Source of the DNA: Lepeophtheirus salmonis
Taxonomy: Eukaryota; Arthropoda; Copepoda; Siphonostomatoida; Caligidae
Assembly (NCBI RefSeq): GCF_016086655.4
Contig: NC_052134.2
Location: 434,001 to 498,000 of the forward strand
Length of the DNA: 64,000 bases
Direction: 5' to 3'
The number at the start of each line of letters is the position of its first letter. Position 1 is the first letter of the stretch. Positions 11,891-23,854 of the stretch are shown one piece after another. The position numbers were made by a program, and so were the translations under genes. The notes under the pieces are model-generated. The model saw only the letters and a program-made list of their open reading frames with translations, did not search any database and was not told where the DNA came from.

Positions 11891-11914
11891 TTACGTTTCA
11901 GAATACCTTATATT

Positions 11915-11975
11915 GATTATAGGACTTGTAGTTTGATTTATCAACTAATATTTTAAAATATCCTTTCTGTTTGAT
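11915..11975 (+). repeat. direct repeat, copy 1
   Basis: GGACTTGTAGTTTGATTTAT followed by CAACTAATATTTTAAAATAT and CCTTTCTGT recurs at about 12623-12670 with few differences. No terminal structure was recognised; it could be the end of a short mobile element. Confidence 0.6.
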
Positions 11976-12604
11976 ATATATACATTTATTTATAAATATA
12001 TTAAATAATTATAAGGAATCTGTGAGCACATTTATTTTTATGATGTACAACATAATATTTATAAATTTGTATGGTTGTTTTGATGTTTAAATTGATACCA
12101 TATCTGTTGTTGGTCCTTGAAAAAGTCCCAAATTTTAAAACACTCGCTATAATTTCTCTTTATATTATATAAAGTATAAGTATTTTCCTTTTTCAATTAA
12201 AGTAATTTAGTTCAATATTAAATTTTGTTTAAACAATAGCAGAGTTTGCTATTATTCTTCATTAAGCATGGTAAAATAATTAATTTTCGGATTAACATTT
12301 AAGTGATATATATTTATAAGGTTGTAAGTTCTAAACACTACCCGTGTGTAAAAAATAAAAACCCACATTTCACACGGTTATCTTGAAAATTTGAAGAACG
12401 TTATGTGTTATATATGATTAACTACAATCAGAAATAAAAGGAAGTAAAAAAACAGGAATTTCCCAGAAATAAGAGGAAGCAAATACACAGGAATATCTCT
12501 CTGTTTCTAAGAAGAATTTAGTGTCCATCACTAAATACTCCGATGTCGATTCTTAATTATCCTCCTAGTTCTCGAAATGACTTACACTTATAGGTCCTAG
12601 TCAA

Positions 12605-12672
12605 TCCTTATTTTGATTATTGGACTTGCAGTTTTATTTATCAAATACTATTTTAAAATATCCTTTCTGTCT
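12605..12672 (+). repeat. direct repeat, copy 2
   Basis: GGACTTGCAGTTTTATTTAT then CAAATACTATTTTAAAATAT and CCTTTCTGT, in the same orientation as copy 1 and about 690 bases away. Flanks differ after the shared block. Confidence 0.6.
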
Positions 12673-12990
12673 TACTCTCGATTTTTCTTAACACACGCAC
12701 ACATAGTTACTTTAGACTTAGAATTTCCTTCTTCAAGAATTTAAAAACAATAAGAGTAGCTATAGAAAATAAAAATAAAAAACCAGTCAAGGTTGTCAAT
12801 TACTATACATTTCAGACGCATGTTAGACTCTAATGATGCCGTCCACGGAGAAAGATTTTGCATTTGATTAGGATATAAAAAGTGACATCAAAAACTTAGA
12901 AAGACATATTTTATTAAGAATTAAATATATCAAATATGCAATGTAATATAAATTATCACATTATAAATGTGGTGCTCGGACTTTTACGAT
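12673..12990. other. no gene seen
   Basis: AT-rich spacer between two repeat tracts with no readable frame. Confidence 0.5.
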
Positions 12991-13034
12991 ACTTTTTATA
13001 TTAAATTAAGGTCAGTGCACAAAGTCATTGGTAC

Positions 13035-13130
13035 TAGGAAACTCCCCTGTGGAAAATTGCAGGTGGAAGATTGCTCTGGAGAAAGTTCCCATTGAAGAAA
13101 ATAGCTAGGGAGAAAATTTCCCATATTTTG
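13035..13130. repeat. degenerate short tandem motif
   Basis: Successive blocks resemble each other at intervals of about 18-21 bases: GTGGAAAATTGCAG, GTGGAAGATTGCTC, TGGAGAAAGTTCCC, TGAAGAAAATAGC, GGGAGAAAATTTCCC. This looks like a worn minisatellite of a few units. Confidence 0.45.
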
Positions 13131-15968
13131 TTCTAACTTTATGATGATAAAATAAACATTATAAATTAGCTTAATATTATTTATACAAGTATTTAAACAT
13201 ATTGGTTTTCTCCATCCCCAAAAGAGTGCCTTTAAGTGTGAGTTATATTATTGTAATTCACTTGAAATGGACATGAAATTACTAAATACAATTTTTTTGA
13301 GTTTTATGCAGTGAAAAACATTTAATTTAAAAAGGACGGAATAACAATTCTTGTTTTCCACTGTTAATCATACTCTTATTTATGATTTATCTTTTCGTTA
13401 AAATTATACCAAAAGATCAGTAAGAAAATAACACAACCACTTTTAATATTGTTTGTTATATATAAATGTGTCCGACTAAGGAAATACACTATTGAATTTG
13501 CTGCTTTCAACTATCAAAATTATATAATTTTTCATTCCTCTTTAAAATTGAAACAAAATGAGCTTGGAAACACAGCAGTATATAATTTATTGCACTTTTC
13601 GATATTACTGATGAAAAGATGCGTAAAAGCTGTAAACAAGAATGAACATTTTTTGAATAAATTACATCAAAACCATTTCTTAGAAATAACTTTCTAGTAA
13701 CAAAAAAAAAGTATATTAAGATTTATTTATACACTCTGCGTATATACATAAAGTTTTCATATGCAGATATATACATATACATTACAGTGTTACTATAGAT
13801 AATCAAGTTTTAGTCATTGAATATAGACAATATTTGGTTTAATTCAATTATAGGTATAGAATCCCATTTTTTACTTTTATCCGTAGTCTTATGTTGTCTA
13901 ACGAAACAAATTAGGCCTTTCTGTTTGTGTTTATGTACTAGCAAAAAACAAACCAGCGTTGCTCAAGCAATTGCTAGGGTATTCTTACAAGGATTATAAT
14001 ATAATACGACTTTTTTTTAAATGTGGTATGAACTTTAAATAACATATAGGCATAAAAAAAGTTATCTAAATGAAAAGTCCATCTCTATTTTTTGTCAAAA
14101 ATTGCCAAATCGAAATTTTTGAAGAAAATTGAAAATAACTGTATTGCACTAATATTGAAAAAAAAAAATACAATCTTTTAATATTCACTATCTATAAATC
14201 TAAAAGGGCTGACAAATGGGGGGGAAAAATATGTTAAAGGTCTTGTTCTTTTTGGAATTCTTAATGGTAAAGCCCACATCGCCAGCTGACTAACTAACTA
14301 TCAGCATATTAGGGAGGATAAGGTGAGAGGTATCATCTTGGCAGCTTCAGCCCGCTATGTCTCTCTCACAATAAAAATTCCTAAATCAGGATGTGAGTCA
14401 TGGAATGTTGCAGGGGATGAAATCCAGTACCTTCAATCATCTTCACAAAATCGTCGAAGTATTTTAAAAGGGGTTTTAAAAAATTATAACAAATATTTAT
14501 CATAATTTTGAATTTTCATGTATATTGTTGTTTTTTCAAAGATTGATATTTAGTTGAAATTCTACCCTGGAGTATTAAGTAAAAACTATAATGTTTATTT
14601 ATATCATTTTTTAGGAAATTGTTCTAGTTTATTTGGAAATATGTACGTTCTATATAATATATAAACCAAATAAGTAATTATGAAAAAAAATAAATTAAAA
14701 TAACTGTTTTACACTAATTTTGAAAAAAAAATTATTTAATTCCATTTACTGGCATTGCATAGAGAAACACAAAATTTCATATATTTTTTTCGTACTTGCA
14801 AAACCAAATAAGTTATGGATAATAATACCGTCGAAAAATAAAACTTTATAACTCAACCCCTTATCTAGCCTTCTTTGCCTCCAAAAAAAGATTTCTTGTA
14901 TTTGGGTATAGAAACAGCCCCCTTATAATGCCCTCTTTAAAATCAGCATCCCCATTTTTCCGGACAAGGTTTAAAGACGCACCCATACCAAGTTTTAGCC
15001 TCCTATGGCCAACAGCGTTCCCCTTTTCTTTGTCAAATTACATACTTAATATTTATTTAATATTTGAAAACATCTCATTGAAGTGATTTTTTTTTTAACT
15101 TTTATCTATATCCACTAAATCAACATAAAATCTATAGAAATGCAATAGTTCAACAAATGATCAAATCTATTTGTAAAACAATCATTAATATTAACTTATC
15201 TTCATTTACTAAATATATTTAAGTACAATATAAATCGTTTAGAACTTATTCGAAATCCATTGAATTAATGTTTTGTAGATATATTACATCTTATTTCTTA
15301 ATAAAAAATAATTTGTTTTCATGATACTTAACCATGAAACAATTTATACGCGACTTTTTTAATTTTTTCAAATACACCAAAGCTAATACAATGAGGGTTA
15401 TATAAAAACCACATGATCAGTTTTTTTCTAAATTTAATTGACTACGATAATACTTTCCTATCTGCAAGGGGCTTAAAAGGATATTAAATACCCCATCCAT
15501 CAATAATAATGAAATACTTAATGAGGGAAAATAATTAAGCGAAGTCATCTGTGGTATCATACAGTTAGAGATGGGATTTGTTTAAGAGTGCAATACATTT
15601 GCCTTGCATTTCTAAATTTAGACCCTTTTTAATATCAGCTGCCTGTTATATAATTTTGGGGAGATAAAATGAAGTACTGTTATAGAGATGAAAACCTTTT
15701 ACATTAAAAAAAACACACAATAGAATATTGAAAATATTATAAATATCTTCTTTAATCATGATGTACATCTCTTTGAGATGAATAGTTTGATATTGCCAAA
15801 TAGTTTTGGACAAAAATTGATCAATTTGTTGTACTTTTATATAAAAAAGTTATAAACTAACAAATGAGCGCCCTAACGGATTTTTTTATTAGACGAATGA
15901 ACAGGTCTAAAACTGAGCATTTTTCACACTAATATCTGGGATTTCCAAAATATACACCTACTTACAAA
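13131..15968. other. no gene seen
   Basis: AT-rich. A more balanced stretch at 14270-14460 carries a 60-codon ORF (14323-14505, MRGIILAASARYVSLTIKI...) that I do not recognise and that has no supporting splice sites. ORFs at 13449-13697 and 13817-13999 show no domain. Confidence 0.45.
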
Positions 15969-16356
15969 TAGTGTTGAGTCGGTCCTTATTTATTCAGTCA
16001 AGTCCAGTCTTACAACTGGTTCTATCGTTATCAGAACTGGTCTATAAGACCGTCTGTCTTTGGTATTTTTCATACAAATAACGATGGTTTCTTAATTTTA
16101 TATTGGATATGTATTAAGGGTATTGCAAATATTATTATCCTTAATACATACCTGATACAAAAATATTCACATTTTCATTTAAATGTAGTATAAAACGAAT
16201 ATATTTTATTTTCATTTCTTCATATTATTTATCTTTTAAGATATAAACTAACTTAATAAAGGAAAAATACCCTATATGATGTCTCAGAGGATCAATTTTG
16301 CCATCTTTAAGGAATGACAAGTGGGTGTTAACTAAATAAGGACCAAAACAATACTA
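15969..16356. mobile_element. hAT-like MITE, copy 1
   Basis: Left end TAGTGTTGAGTCGGTCC then TTATTTA; the right end read in reverse is TAGTATTGTTTTGGTCC then TTATTTA. The ends begin TAGTG/TAGTA, like hAT terminal repeats. Flanking bases CTTACAAA and CTAACAAT could be a worn 8-base target duplication, the length hAT elements make. The interior is AT-rich and non-coding, so the copy would need a transposase supplied in trans. Two relatives lie at 25272 and 31749. Confidence 0.62.
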
Positions 16357-17176
16357 CTAACAATACATTTTAAGTGGGTATACGTGTTTTTGAGACGAAT
16401 ATATTGTGTATGTACAAAAATTATTTCATATCAATTAAAACAAGAAAGTGATAAATAGTATTTTATCAGTAACTATTTAAAAAATGCTGAATATCAGTGT
16501 ATAAAGTTAGTAAGAGTAATTTTTCATTTTCATAAGTTGCATTTAAATATTGTATCAATTTGTACAGAAGGCACTGCTTAGAAAGCCCTAAAGAATGATT
16601 ATTACCCCAAATGAAAGAATATTTCTGAACCATAAACAAAAATCCATCCTTATCACTGAAACTCTTTCCATTTCAATTATCCAAATTAAAAAGAAGTAGA
16701 ACGAAAATTGTATGCAAATGGGATAACTCTTAATATATTTCCGTATTCAAAAGCTCACATATTTATGGATCTTGAATATAAATATTTTTATTCATTTAAT
16801 AGGGGCAAGGCATGTAAAATATTTTTGCGTAACTACGAGCAGTATGTTTATATAGACACAAATATATAGATTAACATTATTATAACTAGAAGCGTTGGAT
16901 GTGTTCGTAAAAATGAGTTTGACGTATAATTTAATATAATATAACTAATTCCTTTTTATTTTTGATCATGAATAAATACGTAGGTGTAGAAACATACTAA
17001 AGAAATGGTGTATCCAATAATATATTAAAGATATTGTTGAAACGGACTATTTTTAGGAATAAGCCAATATTTCTTATTTTCCATAAAAATGTATCAACAA
17101 GATATGGATTTACAATTTTTACCAATAATATACGTTACTATACACATATGTTTCTGTATGTTCACATAAATAAATA
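16357..17176. other. no gene seen
   Basis: AT-rich DNA without a readable gene or repeat. Confidence 0.5.
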
Positions 17177-17600
17177 AGGCGATGTGAAAAGTTTCCTGAA
17201 CTCATCGTGAAGATGGAAGCACATGTAAATAAAAGTTAGTAACATCTACAAGGCATCTGTTGACAGTTAGTTATAAAAGTTTTAGCCATTTTCGGCTGCA
17301 CGTTATGTAACAGTCGTTTCAGGGAGTTGATGTTTGTGTTTTTTTAAATGAAATGGAGTATTGGACAGTTTAGGTGGGATAAATCGTAGTTATGAAGCCA
17401 AATAATTATTATGAGGAAACTTGGATATACTATTTTAAGCTTGAATCAGTAGACTGCATAGATTTCCGTCCAACACTGATTGCTATTTGGACGTGTTAAA
17501 TAGATTATATCATCCCTGGGAGCAGTTTGTCGAGGTAAAAGGGCACTATGTTGACAAAATAAGCATGCTTTTTTTTGTTGGGTCAGAAACTAGACAACCT
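17177..17600 (+). mobile_element. shrunken mariner, internally deleted
   Basis: After a TA at 17175-17176 the sequence AGGCGATGTGAAAAGTTTCC looks like a mariner terminal repeat. The far end, AGAAACTAGACAACCT, read in reverse is a loose match. Near 17350 MEYWTV resembles the start of mariner transposases and near 17510 HPWEQFVEVKGHYVDK resembles their C-terminus. Only about 150 bases separate them, so the catalytic core is gone. Stops interrupt both pieces. The right boundary is approximate and no matching TA is seen there. Confidence 0.45.
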
Positions 17601-19326
17601 CTTCTCCTTTTTTTATGTACGCATTCGTAAAATGAAAAGTCATAATAATTACATTTCATGTTTTGACGAATTTAATGGTTATAAGCCAATTCCCCACTTT
17701 TAGGTATGAGTAGTACTCATCATATTGAACTCGATCTAGAACACCATAAACAATTTGTGGATTGTTATTCCATAATATATTTTAAGGAGGAAATAAATTT
17801 AGCAAAAATTTATAAAATCGTTTTGTTGACAGTAAAACAGCTCAGAAATAAAATTGTGGATCTCTTACTCAATCCAACTTTCAGTTCTAATACCTTAAAG
17901 ATTGAAAATTAGCATTTTGATGAATAACTCATTAAATAGCGATATATTCTGAATCAAACCGAAAATAGTCTTGTATATTACATCATACATAAATTAACAG
18001 TTAGCATAACAAAAGTTAAATATATTTATATTTTTTTTGTGGGGGGGATTTTTGTTATGAACTCAAAATAGTCAATCATGATCTTAGTTTTTGATCTTAA
18101 GTTCTATTTTTAAACAGGAAAATACCTTATAATTTGGGAAAAATGTAATTTCAAACAAAAAAGAATATGAGATAAGTTTGGTTTAGCTGACTAATATCTT
18201 TTGAAGGATGTATTATACTTAGCGTTAACTGATATGCCTTATGAAATACTGCTAATAAAATAGACATCAGAATGATAATTTATTTATCTGTAAGGCCTTA
18301 GAACCCTAATTTGGATTGATTTACACGTCCAAAATTTCATTTTTATTAGTAATGCAGCATACCAAATTTTTGTCTTATCTGTTTCCTTCTGAAATATTTT
18401 TATAGAATGATCCAAATATATGTAAAGAAATACCTTGCACTATGATACACATGTTTTATGGATATGTTGGAAACTCTAATACCTGTATTCAATTTGGATA
18501 ATGTTGTAGTTCTCAATCTGGGGTATACATACGTTTTATTGTCGAAGGTAGTAGTTCTTCTAGTATGCAAACTGTCGTTTGGGAATTGATTATATTTTTT
18601 ACGTAGAGGTGTGACAAAGAGGATGGGAAAAACAATTCCGACATATTTTGTTATTTTTTTTTCAAAATTTAAACTTCCCCTCTATAATAACGACATTAAT
18701 TCAATAAATATTTGTAAGAAAAATAAATATATTTTCCTTTCAATAAGAAAATGTCATCATACCATGGTCTTTTATCCAATAAGGGCCATGAAAGAAATAT
18801 TTTATTAAAAAAAGAGTCACTGCACCAAATTTCCGTTAATAAATAAATTGTCAGAAATTTTCGCAGAGGATACACTCGGTTATAAGTATAATGATATATT
18901 TGTATTAGTACAATTTCATAGTTGAACTCTTCAGCAATGGACTAAAATTACAGTCCCAACTAATTTTGCATATAAAAATCCCAAATCTGTCTTTTGTTAG
19001 AGCTTCACATTTTTTTTTTTTCATTCGTCAAAGTAGTGCGTAGGTTCGAAAGTAGAAAAAGTCAAATTTTGATAACACATCATTCACTGAGTCTTTGTTT
19101 GATTAAACATATTTAAGCGCTATATGAAAATATTATTTGGCCATTGATACATTCTGAGCCTGTGGTTGATAATAATTTAGACAATGAGTGTTTAAGAACC
19201 TCATTCATTCAATTAGACACATCTGAAAAGGGCAGTAAAATATGAACTTTTCAGCTTTTGATGACTGGAAACACGTACAATTCAGTGGTTGCTACTTTTT
19301 TTTAAAAAGTTCTACAATATTTTGGG
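17601..19326. other. no gene seen
   Basis: AT-rich. ORFs at 17706-17912 and 18611-18808 have no recognisable domain. T and G runs occur near 18030-18050. Confidence 0.45.
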
Positions 19327-19679
19327 TTAACCTTTAAGGACAGCTCATAGAAATAATTGATCTAGTAACTTGAAATTTGGGTATGACATAGGTGTTGACC
19401 CCACTTAGGATCGGGTCTATTCATTTTTTGTTTTAAATGTTATTTTCATGGTTTTTTGGTGTGCCCCCAAAATGGGAACTTTGGGATGTTCAAGGTAAAA
19501 AGAATAGTCAAATTCAAACATTACTTTATTTTAACTTCTGATAAGCAAATAATACAACTGGCATATATAGATGACTGTTGAGACATAATATATGATAACT
19601 AGTTAAGAAACAAATATAAATTATAATTTATATTTCCATTTACTATAATTACAATATTTGGTATAAACATAAATTTGTA

Positions 19680-21500
19680 TTATCTTTGACTACTGGTCAT
19701 AATATAATTGCATCCTTTGTGAAGTTTTTTTACACATTTTGTGCAATTCAGTCTTATACATTTTTTTTGACACATCACGCATCTAACTTGTTTACATTCC
19801 TCTAGGAAATGATTGACTCCATCATATCTTACGGCCACGCTAGGTGGAGCAGTTGGTCCTCCTTAGTGCTTTCTGATATTTTCCTGACTTCACTAATGTT
19901 CTTGCAATTTCTCTCCTAAATTGCAAATTAGTGGTGTTTGTTTTGTTCACATGTTTATAAAATCTGTAAGAAGCAACAATGGATAGTTTTCTTACATGTG
20001 CAAACAAATTCCACTCTCATTTTTTTGATCGAAGCCGTGGTCGATAGGAAGCAAGAAGTTTATTACAGATGTCTACGCCTCCTATTCCTTGATTATACAT
20101 TTTTATCTGATACGGTTGATCTACTGTTTTCTTGTGCACTTGTTTAACTCTTCCTTCAACTTTTTGTATGGTAAATACTCCATAATAGTTGCTTGCAACA
20201 GTAACTGGATAGTTATCATTCCATTTGACGCAAACAACAATTCCATCTGAACGAAAATCATATGTTCTCCTTGGTTTCCTTTTGCATTCTTTCTTTGATA
20301 GTAGTGGACGGTGACCAGTTCGATGATCTCTTACAGTACCACATGCCCTAATATTTTCTTCTGCAAGATTATTAAGAATTTAGTAACCTGTAAACAAATT
20401 TTCAAAGAAGAAAACATGTTGATTAATTTTTTTAACTGGAGTCAACATATTTTTAGGAACATGCAATCCCAATGAGTTTTTCGGTTAGAATCTTTGCCAC
20501 AGTAAATATCAAAATTGTAAGGAAAGCCATCAGAGCTACAGAGCATCCACAGTTTGTATCCAAACCTGACTGGTTTACTTTTTATAAATTGCTTTGCACT
20601 GTGAAGACTACAGTACGGAACCATAGAGTCATAAATCCTCAATTGTTCATGAAATACTCCAAGTTGCAGACAATTATTTTTTAACATTTCAAATAGAGGG
20701 AGAATTTTTGCTACTTTCGAATATACCAGATTCTCATTTTCAGAAATATTTAGATATTTTTTTATAATACGGAAACGATCTCTGCTCATTACTTTCGTGA
20801 AAAGAAGTGCTTCCATGTCATCTGCAGTGTTCCAATAGTATTTTTCTGACGGAAGACAGTGATAGGCGCTAATAATCAATAAACCTAAAAACTTTCACAT
20901 TTCGCTAGTATCTACTAAGAATGTCGGTACATTCTTGTCTCTTTGTGCATAAAGATTTGTTTGTTCCACAATTAGTGATATCATATCGTCTGTAAAAAAT
21001 AATGAAAATATGTCATACATACTTTCTTCTCCATGTTCACAAATAACATGACTTTTTAGAATTGGGTCAAGTTCACCAAAAAATGTTTTTTTTCATTTTT
21101 TCTCCATCTTTTACTAATTGTATTCCTAACATCATCATCTCCATGTTCTGCTTTGTTTTCCTCTTCTGAATCTTCTCCATGTATCTAAATCTCACTAGCA
21201 ATTTTACCAGGCACGTAATCGTTATCAAGAATATTATCATCACCCTTTTCATTAGTGTTGTTACCTGAATGTTATTATACACATTACTATTTACTGTGGT
21301 AATTTTGTTCTCAAATGTAATTATAATGTAAGATAACAATTTCAAAGTAATTATGTAAAAAATATCCTTACCTTGGTCCGCTAGCTCAGGAGGAAGCACG
21401 ACTATATGCAAATCATCACCAGCATTCTCTTCAATTAAATCTCTTACTGTTGCTAAAAATCGTAATCCGGATTTTCATAAAAAGATTTGATGTCTATTAC
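19680..21500 (-). pseudogene. piggyBac transposase, broken
   Basis: Read on the minus strand: ATVRDLIEENAGDDLHIVV, then a 107-base GT-AG intron (21371 to 21265) splitting a Gly codon in phase 1, then an acidic stretch (GDDNILDNDYVPGK). The core DDE_Tnp_1_7 domain starts with FFGELDPILKSHVICEHG and FTDDMISLIVEQTNLYAQ. At 20879-20442 it continues uninterrupted: YHCLPSEKYYW, VMSRDRFRIIKKYLNIS, YDSMVPYCS with the first Asp, and FDIYCGKD with the second. The third-Asp block reads FFENLFTGY, where the usual DN is EN. GGVDICNKLLASYRPRL keeps a late conserved Asp. The C-terminal Cys-rich finger (RCVMCQKKC, NCTKC, CNYIM) ends at TTA 19680-19682. Defects include a stop in place of an expected Trp before KFLGLLIIS, stops around 20370, and frameshifts near 20440, 19850 and 21460. 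Confidence 0.85.
21265..21371 (-). other. predicted intron of the piggyBac transposase
   Basis: Donor GTAAGG after ...GCGGACCAAG and acceptor ACATTCAG before GTAACAAC. Removing it joins ELADQ to GNNTNEKG in frame with a phase-1 junction. It matches in phase and approximate place the intron of the second piggyBac at 53168-53255. Confidence 0.6.
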
Positions 21501-22022
21501 TGACAGATGTTGTCTCTATGGGGTCATTTACTACACTAACAACTCTAATTACCACAAGCCAATGAAAGTAACGAAAATGGAGACGTGTTGAAAAAAAAAT
21601 TTCCTTTGTTCTAATTTATTATTTATCTTTCAGTACCATAAATGTCCAACGTTCCCATTTTGGGAACAAGAGATTCAAACGTTATTTTTAATAAGTTCCA
21701 AATTTATAGATTATTAAATATTTTTTGAAATACTTATTTATATACTTGTTTAAAAAATTGGATAAGTAAATTTGATATTTATAACTTTTTACTACTCAAA
21801 AAAATAAATCAAAATTGTAAATAAAATTTTGAATTTACTGTCATCTTCATGCAAACACAATATAATATATATTTTCAAAATTATTTATTAATATTGATGT
21901 ATTTTCTAAGTATTAATAAACCAATTTGATAAAATAATTATTTTTTTCTAACCAAATGGAAAAAAATATAGCCTTAGAAAATCATCTTCCCAAAATGTGA
22001 ATCTTGGACTCTAAACGGTTAA

Positions 22023-22991
22023 CATAAAATAATTTATGTTACTGTAATTTAAGGAATTACTGTCCATACGCTTCATTTGTTAAAAGTATTTTACTATAGA
22101 AACATATACAAGATGCATCTATTTTTTTATATTAAGATTGATTGAAAATTACTTTTTAAATAAAAATTGAACAATATGTTTTTCATTTTATGTTTGTATT
22201 TATTACTTAATTTACATTCAATATTCTATAGATTTTTAAGTATGTCAGGACTATGTTTAAGAGAAGTTTAATGAACCAAATATTGTAAATTTTTTCATGC
22301 ATTTATGGATATAACATCTAAACTCTTCAATGAGGGATTCTTAATTACATTAGTTGCTTCTGTATGTAATAAACCTTTCTTAAACTAGGGAATTATAATG
22401 AAAAATAACAAACGAGGGGTTATTCGCTTCATACTTCAATAAATTGCATGATATTATAGAGTTAATAAATTACTGCAATAATAAAAAGAGTTTGTTTATG
22501 GAAACATAACATGATATATTAAAATAGCTAAATAAGGTATTAGAAGTCCACATTAAGGAATTTTTTTCATTGAAAACTTCTTTAAAAGAAAGCTTCAATT
22601 AAAGATTAGTTTGGGCCTAATGTTTTATTGTATGGAAGTACCTAATAAAATGTTTTTTATGTGTAAGTAATTCTTATCTGGTAATTTTTATAAATACAGT
22701 AGAAAAATTAAGAGATTTTTTTTTGCTAACTCCACATTAAGATAAAATGAATTTACTTTATATCTAACATACTACTTGCTTTTCCCCTTTTTCTTAAATG
22801 TCTTTATATGGTAAGCTTCATAAAAAAGCATAATTTTTCTTTCTTTCTTGAAGATCGCATTTGAAAAAAAAAGTAACTAGCTTTTATTCTTTAAATGAGA
22901 AAAAAAGAAAAAGGAATGTATAAAAAGCTATTCATATAATATCGTCTGCTTTATAACATAAAAAAGTAGACATTTCAAAATGCACGCAAAG
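22023..22991. other. no gene seen
   Basis: AT-rich DNA between two transposons with no readable gene. Confidence 0.5.
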
Positions 22992-22993
22992 TA

Positions 22994-23852
22994 CCGAGTG
23001 GTATATTAAAAACTGAACAATTTAAATTTTTAGTTTCCGTAAAATATAATTTATTAACTAACAATAGAATTTCAACAATATCAATACTGTCAGTAGATAT
23101 GTTTCTGAGCTACCTTAATCATTAATGTATCGAAAATGATGGCTTTTGTGCCAAAAAGGCCTATCCCCAACTGCAGATGTAGTCCTCTATCATAGCGTCC
23201 CAGTTCTGGATAACAGTGGCTTTGAAGGTATCAGTGTTTGGATGAAGGGCACTGAAGGTTATCCTCTTGACATGAAATAAATGGGTATGCTTGAGAGCTT
23301 TGGTATGAGGTCTGTACGGGGTCAAAAGTGTCAAAAAAATTAAACAGAACAACTCATAAAACTCGTTCAAGAGTTCTGTATAAGACGGGAGGTTTTTTTT
23401 TTTTTTTTTCATTGTTGGCGTGAAAAGTGGTCTCTCCACCTTCACAATGATCTTCCTACCAACTTTTTTAATATCTCTTTGGATAGTCTGGTGTGATCTC
23501 TTGCATGAGCCCGTATAAGCTTGAGGGGATTGATCTGGACTGGTTTTACTCATCCAGGTCATGTTTGACCTTTTGACGAACCTATTATTTTTCTCCAACG
23601 TTTAAACCTGCCGATGGCCTAAGCAGTGTTTTTGAGACGTCCAACTGCATAAAGTGTGGGAATAAAAAGCTTACGATCACGTTCACGTGTCAATTTCTTG
23701 AATTGTATGTAAGTAAGTATGATAGCTCATTTTTGTTCTTTTTCTAACTAATTTTTTATGCTTTAATATAACGAAATATTAATTAATTTCAATTACTCAA
23801 CCTTAATTAGTTATTGAAATAGTAAGTGTTCAGACTTCAATGGACCACCCCG
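22994..23852 (-). mobile_element. internally deleted mariner, copy 1
   Basis: TA at 22992-22993 precedes CCGAGTGGTATATTAAAAAC; the right end, read in reverse before TA 23853-23854, is CGGGGTGGTCCATTGAAGTC then TGAACA. These are terminal inverted repeats, with the left one more worn. The transposase piece inside jumps from the N-terminal HTH to the extreme C-terminus. The same TIR family and the same deletion occur at 33638-34384. At about 860 bp it is shorter than a full mariner. Confidence 0.8.
23161..23620 (-). pseudogene. mariner transposase with core deleted
   Basis: The minus frame reads SKTSPDQSPQAYTGSCKRSH then QTIQRDIKKVGRKIIVKVER and PLFTPTMK, which is the second helix-turn-helix and linker of a mariner transposase. 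After a lysine run and unrelated codons it resumes with LHPNTDTFKATVIQNWDAM and IEDYICSWG, the C-terminal helices. All three catalytic Asp blocks are absent. The 145-codon frame is open, so a short DNA-binding product is conceivable, but the T-run slippage at 23393-23410 suggests decay. Bases before 23598 continue the N-terminus in another frame. Confidence 0.75.
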
Positions 23853-23854
23853 TA

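Larger units (their letters stand above)
19327..22022 (-). mobile_element. piggyBac element with TTAA ends
   Basis: TTAA at 19327-19330 starts TTAACCTTTAAGGACAGC, and TTAA at 22019-22022, read in reverse, starts TTAACCGTTTAGAGTCCA. TTAA is the target that piggyBac elements duplicate. Just inside each end is a CCAAAATGGGAAC motif: 19464-19479 on the left, and the palindrome GTTCCCATTTTGGGAAC at 21651-21667 on the right. The length of about 2.7 kb suits an autonomous piggyBac. The transposase inside (19680-21500) is broken, so the copy is not self-mobile, but its ends may still be recognised by a related enzyme. Confidence 0.82.

Noticed and set aside
20472..20684. Plus ORF of 70 codons
   Set aside because: Antisense shadow of the uninterrupted piggyBac core at 20442-20879.
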